A DNA stretch of 20,733 bases from an uncultured Duganella sp. (GTDB lineage Bacteria; Pseudomonadota; Gammaproteobacteria; Burkholderiales; Burkholderiaceae), in the NCBI GenBank assembly GCA_946482335.1, contig CAMLRG010000086.1, positions 1 to 20,733 on the forward strand, read 5' to 3'. A program made the position numbers and the translations under genes. Position 1 is the stretch's first letter. Each line of letters opens with the position of its first letter. Below are positions 1 to 7,652 of this stretch, one piece after another. The notes beneath the pieces were generated by a model. It had not been told where the DNA came from and did no database searches. It saw only the letters and a program-made list of their open reading frames with translations.

Positions 1-789
1 CAAGCGCTTATAGGAATAGATGCCATCGGCGCCGTCCTTGTTGCGCGCTTCGAGCCAGCCTTCGAAGCCATCGAGGGCGCGCTGGGTCCCCAGGTTCAGG
101 CCGGGCCGCGCATTGATGTGCTCCAGCAGGCGCGCCTTGTTGGGGTGGTTGACCAGGATGCCTTCGCTGGTCATGATGAACATGAAGCCGGTCTTGCCCG
201 GCCTCATATTGTTGAAGTGATGGAAGAAGTCGGAATTCAGCAAATCGATGCTGCCCACCAGCACCACCTGCACGTCGCCGCCACTGTCGACGATGGGATG
301 GGTCAGCACCACGACCGGCAAATTGGACACGCGGCCGCGCAGGGGCGGCGAAATGATGGCGCGCTTGAGCGCCATGGTTTGTTCGAAATAGGGTCGGTCG
401 GCGACGCTGGGGTTGCCCAGTTGCGGCGCGCGCAGGCTGGTCAGATAGGTTCCGTTGGCATCGAAGGCGGCCACGTTGGCAAATTCGGTGGCGGCCAGGG
501 CATGGCGCTCGATGGCCTGGCGGATCGCTTGTGGCGTGCGCTGGCCGGGCGGCACCGCTTCGGCAATCGACGCCAGCAGCATGCGCTTGACGACCAGTTG
601 TTCGTCGATATGGGCTGCCGCCACCGACAGCAGGCTGAATTGCTGCTGGCCGATGACGCCCTTCATGTCCTTTTCCGACATCGACAGCGCGAGCCAGGTC
701 AGCACGGTGGTGGTGGCCAGCACGAACAGGATCACCACGCAGGTCATGCGCGCGCGCAAGCTCTGTGGTAGCAGTCGGGAGGCAGCCAT
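1..789 (-). CDS. Cache-domain membrane sensor protein, C-terminal part outside window
   Basis: The reading frame is open from an ATG at 789 down to the window edge, giving 263 residues without a stop. A hydrophobic segment at about residues 15-37 is followed by an extracytoplasmic region resembling a double-Cache (dCache_1) ligand-sensing domain. Typical features are a long helix after the membrane segment, a central DRPYFEQ stretch and a later GKTGFMFIMTSEG stretch. This is the usual front half of diguanylate cyclases, histidine kinases or chemoreceptors. The output domain lies beyond the window, so which of these it is cannot be said. An in-frame stop just upstream (TAG, four bases before the ATG) makes 789 the furthest possible start. 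No good ribosome binding site is visible. The gene is divergent from the glycosyltransferase-like gene at 838. Confidence 0.85.
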   Translation of the reverse strand, partial: MAASRLLPQSLRARMTCVVILFVLATTTVLTWLALSMSEKDMKGVIGQQQFSLLSVAAAHIDEQLVVKRMLLASIAEAVPPGQRTPQAIRQAIERHALAATEFANVAAFDANGTYLTSLRAPQLGNPSVADRPYFEQTMALKRAIISPPLRGRVSNLPVVVLTHPIVDSGGDVQVVLVGSIDLLNSDFFHHFNNMRPGKTGFMFIMTSEGILVNHPNKARLLEHINARPGLNLGTQRALDGFEGWLEARNKDGADGIYSYKRL

Positions 790-801
790 GGTCTAGTATT
801 G

Positions 802-821
802 CACACCTGTTTCGCGGTGTG
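802..821. promoter_or_regulatory. Inverted repeat in the divergent intergenic region
   Basis: CACACC (802-807) and GGTGTG (816-821) form a perfect 6-bp inverted repeat with an 8-nt centre. It lies in the 48 bp between two divergent start codons (789 minus, 838 plus), so it may be an operator acting on both. A possible -10 box for the plus gene, TAAAAT at 825-830, would start transcription nearly at the ATG. No matching -35 box is spaced correctly. Inference only. Confidence 0.3.
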
Positions 822-837
822 TTCTAAAATCGAAGCC

Positions 838-2034
838 ATGGCAACGCATTTTCACCTCGCATGGGAGCTGGGCGGCGACAGCGCGCACGCCGCGCGGCTG
901 CGGCTGTTGGCCCAGGCCTTGCAGGCGCGTGGCCACACGGTCAGCCTGGCGGTGCGCGACCTGGAGCAGGCGCGGCGCCTGCTCGGCGACCTCGATGCGA
1001 TGCTGCTGCAAGCGCCGGTGTGGCTGCACGGCGCACCGCAGCACCCCGCCAGCCTGGCCGAAGTCATGCTGGGCGCCGGCTACCGCGATGCCCACGCGCT
1101 GGACGGACTGGTGCGCGGCTGGCGCGCCCTGTTCGAATTGCTGAAACCGGATGTGGTGGCGGCCGACTTCGCGCCGACCGCCTTGCTGGCGGCGCGCACC
1201 CTGGACATCCCCGCGGCGGCGATGGGCGCGGCTTTTTCCTTGCCACCCGCCGGTCAGCCCTTGCAGAACCTGCGGGCCTGGGAAGGGGCCGATTTGCCGC
1301 GCCTGGCCGCGGCCGAGCTGCACGTGCTGAAGGTGATGAATGCAGTGCTGGTGCACCATGGCGGCGTCCCCTATGTGCAGGCGGCCGATGGCTTGCTGGG
1401 CCGCCAGCATTTCCTGTGCGCCTGGCCCGAGCTCGACCCCTATGGCCGCGCGGCAGAAAGCGAGCAATGGTTCGGCCCCGGCTTCGTGGCGCCGGCCGGC
1501 GAAGCGCCGCAATGGCCGCCCGGCCAGGGACACCAGGTGTTCGTCTACCTGCGCCAGGAACATCCGGCCCATGCCGCCGTGCTGCATGCGCTGGTGATGG
1601 AGGGGTGCCGGGTGCTGTGCTACCAGCCGGAGGTGGCCGCCGGCGCCGTGCCGCCGGTGCATGCCAGCAGCCTGGTGTATGCGCGCGGTCCGGTGGACCT
1701 GGGGGCGGCGCTGGCGGCGGCGCGCATCTGCGTCAGCCAGGGCGGGGAGGGCACATTGGCGCATGCCCTGCAGGCCGGCGTGCCGCTACTGCTGTTGCCG
1801 ACCCAGCTCGAACGCTATCTGCTGGCGCAGCGGCTGGAAGCGGCCGGGGTGGCCGTCAACGGCGGGCGCTTGCCGGCGGCCGTCGATTGGCGCGGGGTGG
1901 TGCGCAGCCTGTTGATGGATGGCCGCACCCTGCTGGCGGCACGCGGCGCGGCCAGCCGCTATGCCGGCTTTACGCCGGCACAGATGGCCGAACGCCTGGC
2001 GGCGCGCCTGGAACTGCTGGCGGCCAATGCCTAG
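838..2034 (+). CDS. GT-B-fold glycosyltransferase-like protein
   Basis: A 398-residue protein. The N-terminus has the Rossmann-like start of GT1-type transferases (ALQARGHTVSLAVRD, residues about 25-39). The C-terminal half has the equivalent of the nucleotide-sugar donor loop at about residues 300-325, with QGGEGT followed by GVPLLLLPTQLE. That resembles the HGGxGT...GVPxxxxP pattern of UDP-glycosyltransferases and MurG-like enzymes, although the usual His is a Gln here (Q301). No signal peptide or membrane segment is evident, so it is probably cytoplasmic. Donor and acceptor cannot be predicted. The ATG at 838 is preferred over a TTG at 799 because the extra residues do not look like family sequence. 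Its stop overlaps that of the convergent small gene at 2031-2207. Confidence 0.75.
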   Translation: MATHFHLAWELGGDSAHAARLRLLAQALQARGHTVSLAVRDLEQARRLLGDLDAMLLQAPVWLHGAPQHPASLAEVMLGAGYRDAHALDGLVRGWRALFELLKPDVVAADFAPTALLAARTLDIPAAAMGAAFSLPPAGQPLQNLRAWEGADLPRLAAAELHVLKVMNAVLVHHGGVPYVQAADGLLGRQHFLCAWPELDPYGRAAESEQWFGPGFVAPAGEAPQWPPGQGHQVFVYLRQEHPAHAAVLHALVMEGCRVLCYQPEVAAGAVPPVHASSLVYARGPVDLGAALAAARICVSQGGEGTLAHALQAGVPLLLLPTQLERYLLAQRLEAAGVAVNGGRLPAAVDWRGVVRSLLMDGRTLLAARGAASRYAGFTPAQMAERLAARLELLAANA

Positions 2035-2207
2035 TGCGGCGGCGGCTGGCGCTGGGCGCAATACTGGCGCCAGGCCAATTCCTCCAGCGCGGCGACCGCG
2101 TCGCGCAATCCGTCGAAGCGCGGGTCGGTAAAACTGCGCGCAAACCGTTCATGAAATGCGGCCCGTTCGCCTTCCGTGGGCGTGGGGGTGGTACGTGGCT
2201 GCTCCAT
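2031..2207 (-). CDS. Small protein of unknown function (58 aa)
   Basis: The ATG at 2207 is preceded at a good distance by GGAG (in TTGGAGATCAGG), so this start is better than a longer one at 2270. The product is a small acidic, helix-prone protein containing FARSFTDPRFDGL and AALEELAWRQY and ending in QRQPPPH. It has no signal peptide or membrane segment. I do not recognise a named family. The gene converges on the glycosyltransferase-like gene, and the two stop codons share the tetranucleotide CTAG at 2031-2034. It is divergent from the phc-type operon, with about 200 bp between the starts. Confidence 0.6.
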   Translation of the reverse strand: MEQPRTTPTPTEGERAAFHERFARSFTDPRFDGLRDAVAALEELAWRQYCAQRQPPPH

Positions 2208-2348
2208 CCTGATCTCCAATGCTTGGGGACAGTTTGATCGCAGGCAATGTTCGCGTCTGTGCGGCAGCACACCTTCCGCAGGACGTCCAGGTAAGTTTTG
2301 TCATTTGAGCAAGATGCGCGCACCCTGCAAATTCTCATAGGAGAAACA

Positions 2349-2377
2349 TTGCGAAATGCTTCACAAATCAGTACACT
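2349..2377 (+). promoter_or_regulatory. Predicted sigma-70-type promoter of the phc-like operon
   Basis: TTGCGA (2349-2354) and TACACT (2372-2377) are separated by 17 bp, and each matches the consensus hexamers at 4 of 6 positions. The surrounding 2330-2412 segment is clearly more A+T-rich than the genes. Transcription would begin near 2384, leaving a leader of about 30 nt before the GTG at 2413. This is by-eye pattern matching only. Confidence 0.45.
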
Positions 2378-2412
2378 CAATTTAATTACGGCAACCATTT
2401 AGTTCCGAAAAA

Positions 2413-3801
2413 GTGTATTCACAGGCGCAAATCGATCCGGTCGTCAGTTTCCTGAACACGCAAGGTGAAGCAGTCCGCGGCACCATCGTGACGCTCCAGC
2501 GCAAATCGCTGGTGATGGAAGTCTATAACCCCTATTCCATTGTCCAGGTCAGCGAAGTGTTAAACGAGCTGACGGTACGCATGGGCACGGCCAGCGCCTA
2601 CATCGGCAAGGCGGTGGTGATCAGCATGGTCAACACCGGCTTGACCGCGGTGGTGTCCGTGACCCTGATTGACGAATGGCGCGAGCTGAGCGAAGTGGTG
2701 CTGCTGCCCGGCGCCGTGGGGCGCGAGGCGAGCAAGTTCGTGCTCGACTGGGATGACCGCTTCCGCATCCGGCGCGACTACCAGATTGCCGTCAACGAAT
2801 CGCGCGCCTACCTGGCCGAGGTGGCGCGCTGGGTCGAGCAGGTCGACATGTCCGATTCGCTGCCCAAGGAAGGCGGGCGCTTGCGCGCCGACGTGTTCTA
2901 CGAGCTGGCCGAACCGCTGATCCTGCGCGTGCGCCGCTATTTCGACGACTTGAACAAGGAAGCCGGGATGGTCGAGCAGGAAGCGGCCGCCGCCCACCGT
3001 GCCTTTGCCCAGGGTGCGCTGCATCCGCTGATCCTGCGCGCCCCGTTCGTGTTCCGTACCTTCAGCAAGCCGCTGGGCTACGCCGGCGACTATGAGATGG
3101 TGAACCAGATCCTGGGCGATCCGCGCCAGGGGCCGAGCACCTACTTCCAGATCGTCAATGCCGCCTTCCTGCAGACGGCGGTGGCGGTGGCGCACCGCAA
3201 CCGGATCGATATCCTGGTCGATTTCCTGAAGCGCCATGCCGACGCGGCGCGCCGTACCGGGCGTCCTTTCCGCGTGCTGAACGTGGGCTGCGGCCCGGCC
3301 CAGGAAATCCAGCGCTTCCTGCGCGAGTACGACGAGCCGCACTGGCTGTCGTTCGAACTGGTCGACTTCAGCGAGGAAACGCTGGCCTGGACGCGCGGCC
3401 AGTTGAGCGCGATCGGCGCCGGGCTGGCGCGCCAGCCCGACATCCGCTTCGTGCAGGATTCCGTGCATAACCTGCTGAAGCGCCGCACCGACGGGCCGCA
3501 AGTGGGGGCCGATTTCGATGTGGTGTACTGCGCCGGCCTGTTCGACTACCTGTCCGACAAGGTGTGCAGCCGCCTCCTCAGTTATTTCGCTTCCTGCATG
3601 CGCAGCGGCGGGCGCCTGCTGGTGACCAACGTCCACAGCAGCAACCCGGAACGCCCGGGCATGGAACATTTGCTGGAGTGGTACCTGATCTACCGCGATG
3701 AAGCCAAGATGGACCAGCTGCTGCCGCCGCAGTCGCGTGAGCGCACCACCTATGTCGATGCGACCGGCGTCAATGTATTTGCCGAAGCGTCGCTGCCATG
3801 A
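2413..3801 (+). CDS. phcB: PhcB-like SAM-dependent methyltransferase (3-hydroxy fatty acid methyl ester signal synthase)
   Basis: A 462-residue protein starting at GTG. Residues about 15-90 look like a PilZ-like beta-barrel (RGTIVTLQRKSLVMEVYNP) but lack a clear RxxxR c-di-GMP motif. The middle carries the family-typical LGYAGDYEMVNQIL (221-234). A class I methyltransferase core follows, with VLNVGCGPA (288-296) as the SAM-binding motif I and LVDFSEETL (316-324) as motif II. This matches the family annotated as extracellular factor 3-hydroxypalmitic acid methyl ester biosynthesis protein, in which PhcB methylates a 3-hydroxy fatty acid to make the Ralstonia quorum-sensing signal. The following genes are PhcS/R/Q-like, which strongly supports the call. 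Whether the acyl chain is C14, C16 or other cannot be told. The start has a weak ribosome binding site, and no other start exists after the in-frame stop at 2383. The stop overlaps the next ATG (ATGA). Confidence 0.85.
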   Translation: MYSQAQIDPVVSFLNTQGEAVRGTIVTLQRKSLVMEVYNPYSIVQVSEVLNELTVRMGTASAYIGKAVVISMVNTGLTAVVSVTLIDEWRELSEVVLLPGAVGREASKFVLDWDDRFRIRRDYQIAVNESRAYLAEVARWVEQVDMSDSLPKEGGRLRADVFYELAEPLILRVRRYFDDLNKEAGMVEQEAAAAHRAFAQGALHPLILRAPFVFRTFSKPLGYAGDYEMVNQILGDPRQGPSTYFQIVNAAFLQTAVAVAHRNRIDILVDFLKRHADAARRTGRPFRVLNVGCGPAQEIQRFLREYDEPHWLSFELVDFSEETLAWTRGQLSAIGAGLARQPDIRFVQDSVHNLLKRRTDGPQVGADFDVVYCAGLFDYLSDKVCSRLLSYFASCMRSGGRLLVTNVHSSNPERPGMEHLLEWYLIYRDEAKMDQLLPPQSRERTTYVDATGVNVFAEASLP

Positions 3802-5174
3802 CTGGCCCGGCACCGTTTGTGGCACCGCCGTTCGTGGCCCCGCACCTGCACAAGGCCTATGAAGCCGATTTGCGCGCCTACCGGCTGCGCTTCAGCCGTG
3901 GCGGGGCGTGGACGGCGATCGCCCTGGTGCTGCTGGGCATCGGGCTCGATTACAGCCTGTACCGCGAGCACCTGACCGAGTTTGCGCTGGCGCGGGTGCT
4001 GGTGTCGTTCGGGATCCTGGCCATCATCGGCCTGATGCGCCGGCCATGGGGGGCGCAGCACGTGGAAGCCATGAGCTTCACCTGGCTGATGCTGCCGCAA
4101 GTGATGATCGCCTGGATGATCGCCAGCACCGAAGGCGCCGGATCGATCTATTATGCGGGCCTGAACCTGGGCGTGTTCGCCTCGGCCATCGCATTTGCTT
4201 TCCGCATGTGGCAAAACCTGACGCTGGGCCTGCTGACCTACATGCTGTATGCGGCGGCCTGCTGGGTGCATGCGGGCAGCGACAGCATGAGCGGCGCTTT
4301 CGCCGTCAATTCGCTGCTGCTGGCCTTCAGCGCCATTGCCAGCGCCGTGTGCACCTATTACAACGAGCAGGCACGCCTCAACCTGTTCCAGCTCAAGGCC
4401 GAACTGGCCGACAAGAACGCCCAGCTGGAAGCCAACAACCGCAGCCTGGCCGAAATCAAGGGCCAGATGCTGCAGCAGGAAAAGATGGCCGCCCTCGGCA
4501 CCCTGGCCGCCGGCTTGCTGCACGAGGTGAACAATCCGGTCAACTTCTGCATGATGGCGATCGATATCGCGCTGGAAGAGCCGGGCGCCAAGAGCAGCGA
4601 AGTGCTGTACGAATGCCTGACCGACGCCAAGTCGGGCATGCAGCGCGTGCAGTACATCGTGTCGGATTTGAAGACCTTCGCCTACCGCAAGTCCGGTACC
4701 GACCACGAGAGCGCCCAATTCCTGTTCGAGCGCGCGCTGGAATCGTCGGTGCGCCTGGTGGGCCATGAAATCAAGGGCATCAAGGTCCAGCGCCACCTGC
4801 AGCCAGACACCCTGGTGCGCGGCGACGAAGCGGCCATCATCGGGGTGCTGATCAACCTGTTGAGCAATGCCGCCCTGGCCATGCGCAAGGGCGCCACCAG
4901 CGGGCCGACCATCGACATCTACGCCGAAGCGCGCGGCGAGCGCCTGAAGGTCACGGTGCGCGACAATGGCCCGGGCATCGCGCCGGAAAACATCGGCCGC
5001 GTGTTCGAGCCCTTCTTCACCACGCGCGAAGTGGGGCAGGGCCTGGGCCTGGGCTTGAGCATCTGCTACAGCGTGATCCAGCGCCATGGCGGCTTGCTGG
5101 CGGTCGAGAGCGTGCCGGGCGAATGGACACAGTTCAGTTTCGATTTGCCGCGCGTCACGGGAGGCGAGAAATGA
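3798..5174 (+). CDS. phcS: PhcS-like membrane sensor histidine kinase
   Basis: A 458-residue protein. Six hydrophobic segments lie at about residues 37-51, 64-80, 93-110, 117-135, 138-157 and 168-187, with little sequence between them, so the ligand is probably sensed within the membrane. A coiled-coil-like linker (190-228) leads to the phosphoacceptor box AGLLHEVNNPVNF with H242. The N box (LINLLSNAALAM), G1 (DNGPGIAP) and G2 (GLGLGLS) of the ATPase domain are all present, so an active kinase is expected. In Ralstonia, PhcS senses the methyl ester made by PhcB and signals through PhcR/PhcQ to the regulator PhcA. The same role is inferred here from gene order and architecture. It overlaps both neighbours by ATGA, implying translational coupling. 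Confidence 0.85.
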   Translation: MTGPAPFVAPPFVAPHLHKAYEADLRAYRLRFSRGGAWTAIALVLLGIGLDYSLYREHLTEFALARVLVSFGILAIIGLMRRPWGAQHVEAMSFTWLMLPQVMIAWMIASTEGAGSIYYAGLNLGVFASAIAFAFRMWQNLTLGLLTYMLYAAACWVHAGSDSMSGAFAVNSLLLAFSAIASAVCTYYNEQARLNLFQLKAELADKNAQLEANNRSLAEIKGQMLQQEKMAALGTLAAGLLHEVNNPVNFCMMAIDIALEEPGAKSSEVLYECLTDAKSGMQRVQYIVSDLKTFAYRKSGTDHESAQFLFERALESSVRLVGHEIKGIKVQRHLQPDTLVRGDEAAIIGVLINLLSNAALAMRKGATSGPTIDIYAEARGERLKVTVRDNGPGIAPENIGRVFEPFFTTREVGQGLGLGLSICYSVIQRHGGLLAVESVPGEWTQFSFDLPRVTGGEK

Positions 5175-6289
5175 GCGAACGCCCACAGCCCGCCACGGTG
5201 CTGTACGTCGACGACGAAGAGTTGGCGCGCAAGTATTTCGCGCGCGCGGTGGAGGGCGACTACACCGTGCTGACCGCGCCCGGCGTGGACGAGGCCTTGG
5301 AAATCCTGCGCCAGCCGGACAGCGAGGTCGACGTGCTGGTGACCGATTACCGCATGCCGGGCCGGGTCGGCGGCGAACTGCTGCGCCAGGTGGAACGCGA
5401 CTATCCGCACCTGGTGCGCATCCTGGTGACCGCCTACGCCGACAAGGAAGTGCTGCTGGAGACCATCAATGGCGGCGACATTTTCCGCATCCTGGAAAAG
5501 CCGCTGGACACCGGCACCGTGCGCGACGCCTTGCGCCTGGCCAGCCTCAATGCGCGCGAACGCGCGATGCGCCGCCAGAGCCTGCTGGCGATCGAGGAAA
5601 CCGTGGCCTTCCTGGCGCACGAACTGAATACGCCGCTGGCCACCATCGCCAATTTCGCGCGCAACATCCAGCGCCGCGTCAATGGCCAGGGGCCGGACAA
5701 TGGCTTGCCGCTGAAAGCCGATATCGGCAATGCCGCGGCGCACATGAACGACAATGCGCGCTACTGCCTGTCGGTGCTGTCCTCGTTCGTCGAATCGGTC
5801 AAGCGCGCCAGCGTGGTGCCGGCGGCGCGCCTGGCCAACGGCAGCGCGCAGCAAATGGTGACGGCGCTGCTGGGCGTATATCCGCTGACGCCGCAGCAGC
5901 GCAACATCATCGAAGTGGCGGTGCAGGGCGACTTTACCGTGCGCGCCTCGCCCAACTGTGTGGCGCTGGTGCTGGCTTCGCTGCTGAGCAATGCGCTGCG
6001 CGCGCTGCAAGAGCATCCTGAGCCCCGGATCAGGATCACCGTGGGCGTGGCAGACCGCCCCTACATCATCGTGGAAGACAACGGCCCGGGCATTGCGCCG
6101 GCGCTGCTGAACCGCCTGCTGCTGGACCCCGTGTCCATGCATGGCAGCGAGGGCGGCAGCGGCTGGGGGCTGATCTTCTGCAACCGCGTGATGCAATCGT
6201 TCGGCGGCCACCTGCGGGTGCAGTCGGAACAGGGTTGCTCCACGACCGTCACCATGAATTTCCCGGATTTAGAGAAGGAACCAGCATGA
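5171..6289 (+). CDS. phcR: PhcR-like response regulator with C-terminal histidine-kinase-like domain
   Basis: A 372-residue protein. The receiver domain spans residues about 8-125, with acidic pocket D14/D15, phosphoacceptor D59 (VTDYRMPG), T88 and K110-P111. A kinase-like module follows, with H150 in the box FLAHELNTPL, an N box (ASLLSNALRAL), G1 (DNGPGIAP) and G2 (GSGWGLIF). A receiver placed in front of a kinase is the unusual layout described for PhcR. The ATG at 5171 overlaps the phcS stop and follows GGGAGGCGAG, a good ribosome binding site. The ATP-lid region looks short, so whether it autophosphorylates or acts as a regulated phosphatase or sink is open. The stop overlaps the next start. 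Confidence 0.85.
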   Translation: MSERPQPATVLYVDDEELARKYFARAVEGDYTVLTAPGVDEALEILRQPDSEVDVLVTDYRMPGRVGGELLRQVERDYPHLVRILVTAYADKEVLLETINGGDIFRILEKPLDTGTVRDALRLASLNARERAMRRQSLLAIEETVAFLAHELNTPLATIANFARNIQRRVNGQGPDNGLPLKADIGNAAAHMNDNARYCLSVLSSFVESVKRASVVPAARLANGSAQQMVTALLGVYPLTPQQRNIIEVAVQGDFTVRASPNCVALVLASLLSNALRALQEHPEPRIRITVGVADRPYIIVEDNGPGIAPALLNRLLLDPVSMHGSEGGSGWGLIFCNRVMQSFGGHLRVQSEQGCSTTVTMNFPDLEKEPA

Positions 6290-7281
6290 CAGAAAAAGAA
6301 ACGGCACGAAGCGCCCCGGCGATCCTGTACGTCGACGATGAGGCGACCGCCCTGAAATACTTCCAGCGGGCCCTCGGTTCGCTGGCGCCGGTCTACGTGG
6401 CCGAGTCGGTGGAAGAGGGCAAGCGCATGCTCGACGAGCATGCGGAAGAAATCGCCGTGCTGGTGTCGGACCAGCGCATGCCCGGCGCCTATGGCAATGA
6501 ATTGCTGTTCTATGCCTGGGACCGCTACCCGCACATCGTGCGCATCCTGACCACGGCCTATTCGGAACTGGAGCATACGGTCGACGCGGTCAACCAGGGC
6601 CAGATCCACCGCTACATCCAGAAGCCGTGGGATATCGCCGCGCTGCGCATGGAATTGAAGCAGGCGCTGGCCCTGGCCAAGCTGCAGAAGGAGCATTCGC
6701 AGCTGCTGCGCGAAAAGCTGCTGGTGCGCCAGAAGCAGGCCGTGGCCAGCCGCATCGGCACCCTGTACACGCTGGCGGCCAGCCTGTCGGCCGCGGGCCC
6801 CTCCTGCGTGCCGGTGGAAAGCTACCTGGCCGGCGCCCTCAGCGCCGGCATGACGCCGCCGGAACCGGACTGGCTGATGCTGGACCATTCGGACTTGATC
6901 AGTTCGGAAGCGTTCCGCAGCGCTGCCTTCGGCTGCGCCGTGCGCGACCACCTGCTGGAGCTGGAGCGCCGCTATGCCGACGCCCAGCCGTCGCATGCCC
7001 TGGCGCTGCTGGCGGAAACCTTCGGCCCGACCTTCCGCGCCATCGATGCGAGCCAGGCGCTGTTCCTGCAGGCATCGCAGCTGACGGAATTCCTGGAAAC
7101 CCCGACCAGTGCGCCGGTGTCGTCGCAGCACGCGTTCTGGCTGGCTTGCCTGTTGTGGATGGGCAAGCGCGGCGCCTCGCTGCAGATGGCCAGCAGCGCC
7201 CAGGGCGTCGAATGCCGCCTGGTGCAGGCCGACGCCGCCCTGACCCCGTCGCAGCTGGCGGCCTGGGTCGAGCAATTCTGA
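6286..7281 (+). CDS. phcQ: PhcQ-like response regulator with uncharacterised C-terminal domain
   Basis: A 331-residue protein. The N-terminal receiver (about 12-130) has the acidic pair D17/D18, phosphoacceptor D62 (VSDQRMPG), T89/T90 and K113-P114, all consistent with function. A helical stretch follows (about 121-160). The remaining roughly 170 residues show no DNA-binding, GGDEF or intact kinase motifs that I recognise. They might be a degenerate ATPase-like or helical output domain. Position as fourth gene of the cluster and receiver similarity to the preceding PhcR-like protein support PhcQ. The ribosome binding site GAGAAGGA lies before the ATG, which overlaps the phcR stop. The sequence after the stop holds a 6-bp GC hairpin (CGGGCG/CGCCCG, about 7281-7305) without a T-run, so termination there is uncertain. 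Confidence 0.75.
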   Translation: MTEKETARSAPAILYVDDEATALKYFQRALGSLAPVYVAESVEEGKRMLDEHAEEIAVLVSDQRMPGAYGNELLFYAWDRYPHIVRILTTAYSELEHTVDAVNQGQIHRYIQKPWDIAALRMELKQALALAKLQKEHSQLLREKLLVRQKQAVASRIGTLYTLAASLSAAGPSCVPVESYLAGALSAGMTPPEPDWLMLDHSDLISSEAFRSAAFGCAVRDHLLELERRYADAQPSHALALLAETFGPTFRAIDASQALFLQASQLTEFLETPTSAPVSSQHAFWLACLLWMGKRGASLQMASSAQGVECRLVQADAALTPSQLAAWVEQF

Positions 7282-7376
7282 CGGGCGGGCCCCAGGCGCC
7301 CGGGCCGCTGGCGTGCGCTCGGCGCCGGCCGGCTTCGCTAGCATGGCTGCAGGACCGATGCAAAAGGAGGTGCACC

Positions 7377-7559
7377 ATGCCACGCGGAGCCAGCCCGAAA
7401 CGGGAACGGGAATACAAGGAACTCAAGCAGGAGTTCAAGCAGGAAGGACGCTATCGCGGCCGCGAAGAGGAAGTGGCGGCGCGCATCGTCAACAAGCAAC
7501 GCCGCGAACACGGCGAAACCAAGGCGCAAAAGTCGCGCGCCGGGCGTAAAGTGCATTAA
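7377..7559 (+). CDS. Small charged conserved protein (60 aa)
   Basis: A near-perfect ribosome binding site, AGGAGGT at 7365-7371, sits 5 nt before the ATG. The protein begins MPRGASPKRE and continues with highly charged, helix-prone sequence (QEFKQEGRYRGREEEVAARIVNKQRREHGE). It resembles a widespread family of short proteins starting MPRGxSPKRE and containing an AAR-VNK stretch. These are sometimes loosely labelled plasmid stabilisation protein, but no firm function is known to me. High charge and the absence of membrane segments suggest a soluble, perhaps nucleic-acid-associated, protein. It lies 95 nt after phcQ and is probably expressed on its own or by read-through. Confidence 0.75.
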   Translation: MPRGASPKREREYKELKQEFKQEGRYRGREEEVAARIVNKQRREHGETKAQKSRAGRKVH

Positions 7560-7600
7560 GCAATGCACTTCGAGAAAGACTTTCTGGCAAGTTTTTGAGG

Positions 7601-7652
7601 GAGAGTCGGTTATACTCTCAGGCATCGGAATACCGGAGCCGCCATGCCTGAG
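7601..7652 (+). promoter_or_regulatory. Overlapping hairpins and possible -10 box before the hybrid kinase gene
   Basis: GAGAGT (7601-7606) pairs with ACTCTC (7614-7619). CTCAGGCAT (7617-7625) is a perfect 9-bp inverted match to ATGCCTGAG (7644-7652), which contains the start codon. The ribosome binding site (GGAG, 7635-7638) lies in the 18-nt loop. The two stems share three bases and cannot both form. TATACT at 7611-7616 also looks like a -10 box, but no -35 box is well placed. If that promoter is used, transcription starts inside the second stem and the hairpin would not be complete in the RNA. Confidence 0.35.

Noticed and set aside
861..2237. A 458-codon plus-strand frame overlapping the glycosyltransferase-like gene
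   Set aside because: Arg/Gly/Ala-rich shadow in another frame, while the frame starting at 838 has recognisable glycosyltransferase motifs.
2560..5186. Two long minus-strand frames (421 and 478 codons) opposite the phc-like genes
   Set aside because: His/Gln/Arg-rich shadow sequence, no domain motifs, and fully overlapped by conserved plus-strand genes.
7281..7305. Intrinsic terminator after the phcQ-like gene
   Set aside because: A 6-bp CGGGCG/CGCCCG stem exists but has a 9-nt loop and no T-run. In DNA this G+C-rich such stems arise by chance.
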